Source of the DNA: Kaistella palustris DSM 21579
Lineage (GTDB): Bacteria > Bacteroidota > Bacteroidia > Flavobacteriales > Weeksellaceae
DNA: 64,000 nt
NCBI RefSeq assembly: GCF_000422265.1
Contig: NZ_AULL01000016.1
Span: 124,001 to 188,000 of the forward strand
Direction of reading: 5' to 3'
In this document: positions 60,888 to 64,000 of the stretch, one piece after another
Numbering within the stretch: the first letter of the stretch is position 1
Layout of the letters: each line of letters begins with the position of its first letter
The notes under the pieces: generated by a model
Seen by the model: only the letters and a program-made list of their open reading frames with translations
What the model was told of the DNA's origin: nothing
Database searches by the model: none
Translations under genes and position numbers: made by a program

Positions 60888-61169
60888 TTACATGTTTTTC
60901 ACGTCATTCGGAATCTCATAGAAAGTCGGGTGGCGATAGAGTTTATCATCGGCAGGATCGAAAAAAGCTTCTTTATCAATCCCTTCAGATGTCACCAAAT
61001 ATTTGCTCGGCACGACCCAAATCGAGGTTCCTTCCATTCTTCTGGTATAAACATCTCTTGCAGCCTGCAATGCCATTTCCGCAGTTGCGGCCTGTACGGT
61101 TCCTGCGTGTTTATGGGAAAGTCCGGGTTTTGTCTGTATAAAAACTTCCCATACGTCTAAGTTGCTCAT
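60888..61169 (-). CDS. paaB: phenylacetyl-CoA epoxidase subunit PaaB
   Basis: A 93-residue small subunit of the epoxidase, matching PaaB length and sequence (DVWEVFIQTKPGLSHKHAGT, ALQAARDVYTRRMEGTSIWV, HPTFYEIPNDVKNM). It is the first paa gene on this strand. The catalytic subunit gene paaA, usually directly upstream of paaB, is not there: 340 bases of repeats and then hutI come first. Confidence 0.95.
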   Translation of the reverse strand: MSNLDVWEVFIQTKPGLSHKHAGTVQAATAEMALQAARDVYTRRMEGTSIWVVPSKYLVTSEGIDKEAFFDPADDKLYRHPTFYEIPNDVKNM

Positions 61170-61243
61170 TCTTTAAATTTTGAGGGGTTAAGATAAGAAT
61201 TTTGAAGAATTTAAAAAATTAAAACTTCGGAAAGATTTTTTTT

Positions 61244-61354
61244 AGGAGCAGCAAATTTTTCGCTTTTTTGGAAATCCGGTCCCGCTTTCCATTGCAATTC
61301 CTCGCTCCTCCTTCGTCGTCACTGCGGGATTTTCATTGCAATCGGGGCTATAAG
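61244..61354 (-). repeat. mosaic intergenic repeat, family E copy
   Basis: It begins TTTAGGAGCAGCAAATTTTT and ends with CGGGGCTATAAG, as at 45560-45656; the middle carries TTCCATTGCAATTCCTCGC and GGGATTTTCATTGCAATC, the reverse of the modules at 13785-13935. Confidence 0.72.
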
Positions 61355-61384
61355 TTCAGGCATTTTGTCATTTATAATTTATAA

Positions 61385-61450
61385 TCCAGGCAAACCTGCG
61401 AAATCTGTGTGGATAATAAGCGCACAGATTCTACGAATTTGCCCAGATTT
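61385..61450. repeat. palindromic repeat, family A copy 3, without a gene
   Basis: GGCAAACCTGCGAAATCTGT followed by GTG is the degenerate inverse of CGCACAGATTCTACGAATTT followed by GCCC. Same family as the two copies that flank the GxxExxY gene at 8 kb. Confidence 0.75.
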
Positions 61451-61509
61451 TTATCGATATTAAAATTTCGTGAATCTTAATTTTCTTAAAATTGATGATG
61501 GTAAAAAGT

Positions 61510-62733
61510 TTACATTTTTTCGCCATTAATATAAACCGATTCCGCTTTCAAACTTCCCTGGTGATAAAGGATGTTATGAAAATTATCGGTTTTAAAAGTG
61601 ACAAAATCGGCTTTCTTTCCTTTTTGCAAAGTTCCGCGGTCAGATAGATTTAAAGCGTGGGCTGAGCGGAAAGTGATACCGGCCAAAACTTCAGCGGTTG
61701 ATAATTTTTCGAAAGTCGCCAAAATCGAAGCCTGCGTAATGAGATTTCCCATCGGGGCAGAACCGGGATTCCAGTCGGAGGCGATGGCTAAAATTCCGCC
61801 GGCATCCAGAATTTTTCGGGCGGGTGTAAATTTTTCGCCCAAACCTAAACTTGCGCCGGGAAGTGCCGTTGCAACGGTTTCTGATTTCGCCAGAAAAGCG
61901 ATATCTTCATCAATTGTTGCTTCCAAATGATCGGCAGATTTTGCGCCCACTTCTACCGCAATTCTGGAACTTCCGGAAGTAAACTGATCAGCGTGAACGG
62001 TAATTTCAAAGCCTAATTCTTTTACCTTTAATAAGAATTCTGTACTTTCATCGGGTAAAAACGCAGATTTTTCAATGAAAATATCAACGCGTTTTGCGAG
62101 ATTTTCTTCTTTAACTTTAGGTAAAATTTCATTTAAAATAAAATTCAAATATTCTACTGAACTTCCGTCAAAATCTCTTGGTTTTAGATGAGCAGAAAGA
62201 CAGGTCGGAACCAAAGTCGCTTTCGTGAAAGTCTGTGCTTTTTTAATGACACGTAACATTTTTAGTTCATTTTCTACATCCAAACCGTAACCGGATTTTA
62301 TTTCGATGGTCGTAATTCCCAGTGAAATGACGGAATTTATTCTTTCTAAAGTTGTTTTTAATAATTCTTCTTCGGACGCTTTTCTGGTGTGTAAAACGGA
62401 ACTCCAGATTCCGCCGCCACTTTCTGCAATTTCCAGATAGGTTTTTCCGGCATTTCGCATGGCAAAGTCATTCGCGCGGTTTCCACCAAAGCAAATATGC
62501 GTGTGGGAATCGGTGAAAGCCGGCAGACAAACCTGCTCATCTTCAATGTTTTCGACTTCAATATTTGGGTATTGTTCTTTTAAATCATAAAAATTGTTTG
62601 CATCTGCTATTTTTCCCTCTTTAATTAAAAGTCCGCCGTCCTCAATAATTTCCAGCTGATCATCAGAAAGTTTCCCCCGCAACGGAAGATTGGCAAGTGT
62701 TACAATTTGTTTGAAAGGACCGATTAACTTCAT
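61510..62733 (-). CDS. hutI: imidazolonepropionase
   Basis: A 407-residue amidohydrolase that opens imidazolone-5-propionate to formiminoglutamate, the third step of histidine degradation. Metal-binding H-x-H in PAFTDSHTHICFGGNRANDF near residue 72, the substrate loop with IEIKSGYGLDVENELKMLRV, TVHADQFTSGSSRIAVEVGA with a further His, and ASDWNPGSAPMGNL with the metal-ligand Asp. No other hut gene is in the window. It follows the MFS gene on the same strand by 29 bases. Confidence 0.96.
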   Translation of the reverse strand: MKLIGPFKQIVTLANLPLRGKLSDDQLEIIEDGGLLIKEGKIADANNFYDLKEQYPNIEVENIEDEQVCLPAFTDSHTHICFGGNRANDFAMRNAGKTYLEIAESGGGIWSSVLHTRKASEEELLKTTLERINSVISLGITTIEIKSGYGLDVENELKMLRVIKKAQTFTKATLVPTCLSAHLKPRDFDGSSVEYLNFILNEILPKVKEENLAKRVDIFIEKSAFLPDESTEFLLKVKELGFEITVHADQFTSGSSRIAVEVGAKSADHLEATIDEDIAFLAKSETVATALPGASLGLGEKFTPARKILDAGGILAIASDWNPGSAPMGNLITQASILATFEKLSTAEVLAGITFRSAHALNLSDRGTLQKGKKADFVTFKTDNFHNILYHQGSLKAESVYINGEKM

Positions 62734-62762
62734 GATGAATATTTTTAAAAATTAATAAAATG

Positions 62763-63908
62763 CTATTCCCATTTTTTAAGGTGATCGAAAACCATTTTCG
62801 AAAGTGGAATAAACATTAATCCTGCAAGAATGAACACGACAAATGCCCGCTGTAAACCGAAGGCGCTGGCAAGATAGCCGATGATCGGCGGCCCCAGAAA
62901 CATACCCACTGTAGAATACGTGCCGATGATCGACATTACAATACCGACCGGGTATTTCCTGGCCTTTCCGGCGAGAATGTAAGTCATCGGGTAAAGTCCG
63001 GAAACGCCAAAGCCGACCATTCCAAAACCAATAAGAACCGGATAAAGATAGGGGAAAATTGTGGCAATGAGTACACCCGAAATAATGAGCAAAGAACCGG
63101 CAATATATAGTTTTTGCATGCCGAAATGCTCCATCAGTTTATCGATGCTCAACCGCGAGATGGTCATGCAGATCATTAAAAGAAGATAGCCGTAAGTGAA
63201 GACCTCCTGTTTCACGACTTCCTGCAGGTAAACGCCGTTCCAGTCATACATTCCGCCCTCGCAGATCGCCGCAAAAAAAACAATGAAACCTAAAAGTGAA
63301 ATATATCTGCTCGGTTTCCCCAGTTTAAATTTGCTTCCGACCTTTGATTTATCACCTTTAATGAGCATCGGGAACATAAAAACCGTGATTAAAAGACCAA
63401 ATATCGTGACGGACAAGAAGTGCCAGAAAATTGAGATTTCATTTTCCAACATGATCGTCGAGAAAAGAACTCCCAAAATCCCGCCAATGCTCCAAATGCC
63501 GTGAAATGAACCTACGATCTTCTTTTTAAATTTTTGCTGTACGGCAATCGACTGCGTGTTGATGGAAATGTTGATCGTACGAAGCGCGATGGAAAAGAAG
63601 ACGAGCGCAATCGAAATTCCGAGAAGCGAAAAACCCCAGCTGAGCGAAAAAAGTGAGATCAAAAATAGTATACTTGCAATCTGCATGGGAATTCTGCTGT
63701 CAAATTTCGCGACGAGCCAACCGGAAAGCGGAATGCCGACAATCGCGCTTGCAGGCAGAATCATCAGCAGGTTTCCCAGTTCTCCTTCACTCAAATTATA
63801 AAGGTTTTTGAGTGTGGGAATTCGCGACGCCCAGGACGAGAAACAAATTCCGGAGAGTAAAAAGTAGGCAGAAAGAGCGATTCTTTCCTTTTGAGGAGTT
63901 GAAAACAT
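62763..63908 (-). CDS. MFS transporter
   Basis: A 381-residue transporter of the major facilitator superfamily with about 12 membrane segments; the N-terminal half begins IALSAYFLLSGICFSSWASR and resembles the YbjJ-like / fucose-permease-like group. Substrate unknown. A TTG at 63917 lies inside the TAAATTTG promoter box (63922-63915), so the ATG at 63908 is chosen, which gives a leaderless or near-leaderless message. hutI follows on the same strand, but a substrate link to histidine is not supported by the sequence. Confidence 0.85.
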   Translation of the reverse strand: MFSTPQKERIALSAYFLLSGICFSSWASRIPTLKNLYNLSEGELGNLLMILPASAIVGIPLSGWLVAKFDSRIPMQIASILFLISLFSLSWGFSLLGISIALVFFSIALRTINISINTQSIAVQQKFKKKIVGSFHGIWSIGGILGVLFSTIMLENEISIFWHFLSVTIFGLLITVFMFPMLIKGDKSKVGSKFKLGKPSRYISLLGFIVFFAAICEGGMYDWNGVYLQEVVKQEVFTYGYLLLMICMTISRLSIDKLMEHFGMQKLYIAGSLLIISGVLIATIFPYLYPVLIGFGMVGFGVSGLYPMTYILAGKARKYPVGIVMSIIGTYSTVGMFLGPPIIGYLASAFGLQRAFVVFILAGLMFIPLSKMVFDHLKKWE

Positions 63909-63914
63909 ATCCGG

Positions 63915-63922
63915 CAAATTTA
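63915..63922 (-). promoter_or_regulatory. -7 box of the MFS gene
   Basis: TAAATTTG on the - strand, six bases before the ATG at 63908. Confidence 0.5.
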
Positions 63923-63927
63923 CAAAT

Positions 63928-64000
63928 TTATAGCCCGATCTGGTGACGCTTGGGCAGTCGCTTTTTATAATTCTTAGGGCTTGTTCCGATTTTATTTGTT
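63928..64000 (-). CDS. AraC-family transcriptional regulator, C-terminal end
   Basis: The last 23 residues of a - strand gene are visible: TNKIGTSPKNYKKRLPKRHQ then IGL and a TAA stop at 63930-63928. The segment G-x-S-P-x-x-Y-x-K-R is the end of the AraC/XylS helix-turn-helix domain. The rest of the gene lies beyond the window. It lies 5' of the MFS gene on the same strand, 19 bases away, so it may control that gene. Confidence 0.7.
   Translation of the reverse strand, partial: TNKIGTSPKNYKKRLPKRHQIGL

Larger units (their letters stand above)
61170..61509. other. 340-base gap between paaB and hutI filled by two repeats
   Basis: No gene is seen. The gap holds a family E mosaic repeat (61244-61354) and a family A palindrome (61385-61450), separated by about 30 bases. 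It stands where paaA would be expected. Confidence 0.75.

Noticed and set aside
63928-63945. TATAGCCCGAT looked like the end of another family E repeat.
   Set aside because: It is better explained as the coding end of an AraC-type regulator on the - strand (HQIGL stop).

Overview
The window reads as part of the chromosome of a flavobacterium of the family Weeksellaceae (Chryseobacterium / Kaistella-like). The pointers are: two secreted proteins with C-terminal type IX secretion (T9SS) sorting domains; many short lipoproteins with a Leu-x-x-Cys box; protein families largely confined to Bacteroidota (DUF2480, DUF4252, DUF4407, DUF6048, DUF6452, DUF6759, DUF937); promoters with the Bacteroidota -7 box TAnnTTTG (often with an upstream TTTG); A/T-rich gaps and an almost complete lack of Shine-Dalgarno sequences. 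The genus is an inference from protein likeness, not proven. No rRNA, tRNA, CRISPR array, prophage or classical insertion sequence was found.

Layout. 0-4 kb: the end of the ribosomal protein operon (rplQ), a lipoprotein, then eno and gltA. 3.8-10.8 kb: a run of + strand genes with one-base stop/start overlaps: two membrane proteins, paaZ fused to an extra C-terminal domain, a repeat-built Septknot protein, a GxxExxY protein boxed in by palindromes, a SMUG2-like glycosylase, a crotonase and an SDR. 10.8-18.6 kb: Fic protein, aspS, ribosomal protein THX, DUF937, DUF2480, lpxB, comEC. 18.7-22.3 kb: sdhCAB. 22.5-30.1 kb: a TonB-dependent receptor with a thioredoxin partner, a thioredoxin-fold lipoprotein lacking its cysteines, rlmD and its two DUF companions. 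30.3-36.7 kb: a T9SS metalloprotease, a CarboxypepD-reg-like protein, and two DUF6759 paralogues either side of trmB. 36.8-38.7 kb: rplM-rpsI-rpsB. 39.5-43.6 kb: fused isobutyryl-CoA mutase and a REP-associated transposase. 43.7-46.9 kb: serine hydrolase, ruvC, DUF4407. 47-49.5 kb: nirK with SUMF1-like and SCO genes. 49.6-56.1 kb: third DUF6759, T9SS protein, guaB, an ECF sigma / membrane anti-sigma-like / DUF4252 operon. 56.3-61.2 kb: phenylacetate genes paaB-C-D-G-H-I on the - strand. 61.5-64 kb: hutI, an MFS transporter and the 3' end of an AraC-type regulator.

How the genes fit together. Central metabolism (eno, gltA, sdhCAB), phenylacetyl-CoA degradation (paaBCDGHI here, paaZ 50 kb away, paaA and paaE not in the window), fused acyl-CoA mutase and histidine degradation (hutI) point to an aerobic heterotroph living on amino acids and aromatic breakdown products; nirK indicates partial denitrification.

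The most interesting pattern is in the gaps. Three unrelated small genes, a PD-(D/E)xK-type GxxExxY protein, a RAYT transposase and an S23-type four-helix-bundle protein, each sit between two copies of their own palindromic repeat, and related copies of two of those repeats occur nearby without a gene. Two further repeat families and a palindrome inserted in frame inside the acyl-CoA mutase gene complete the picture of a genome seeded with small mobile hairpins.
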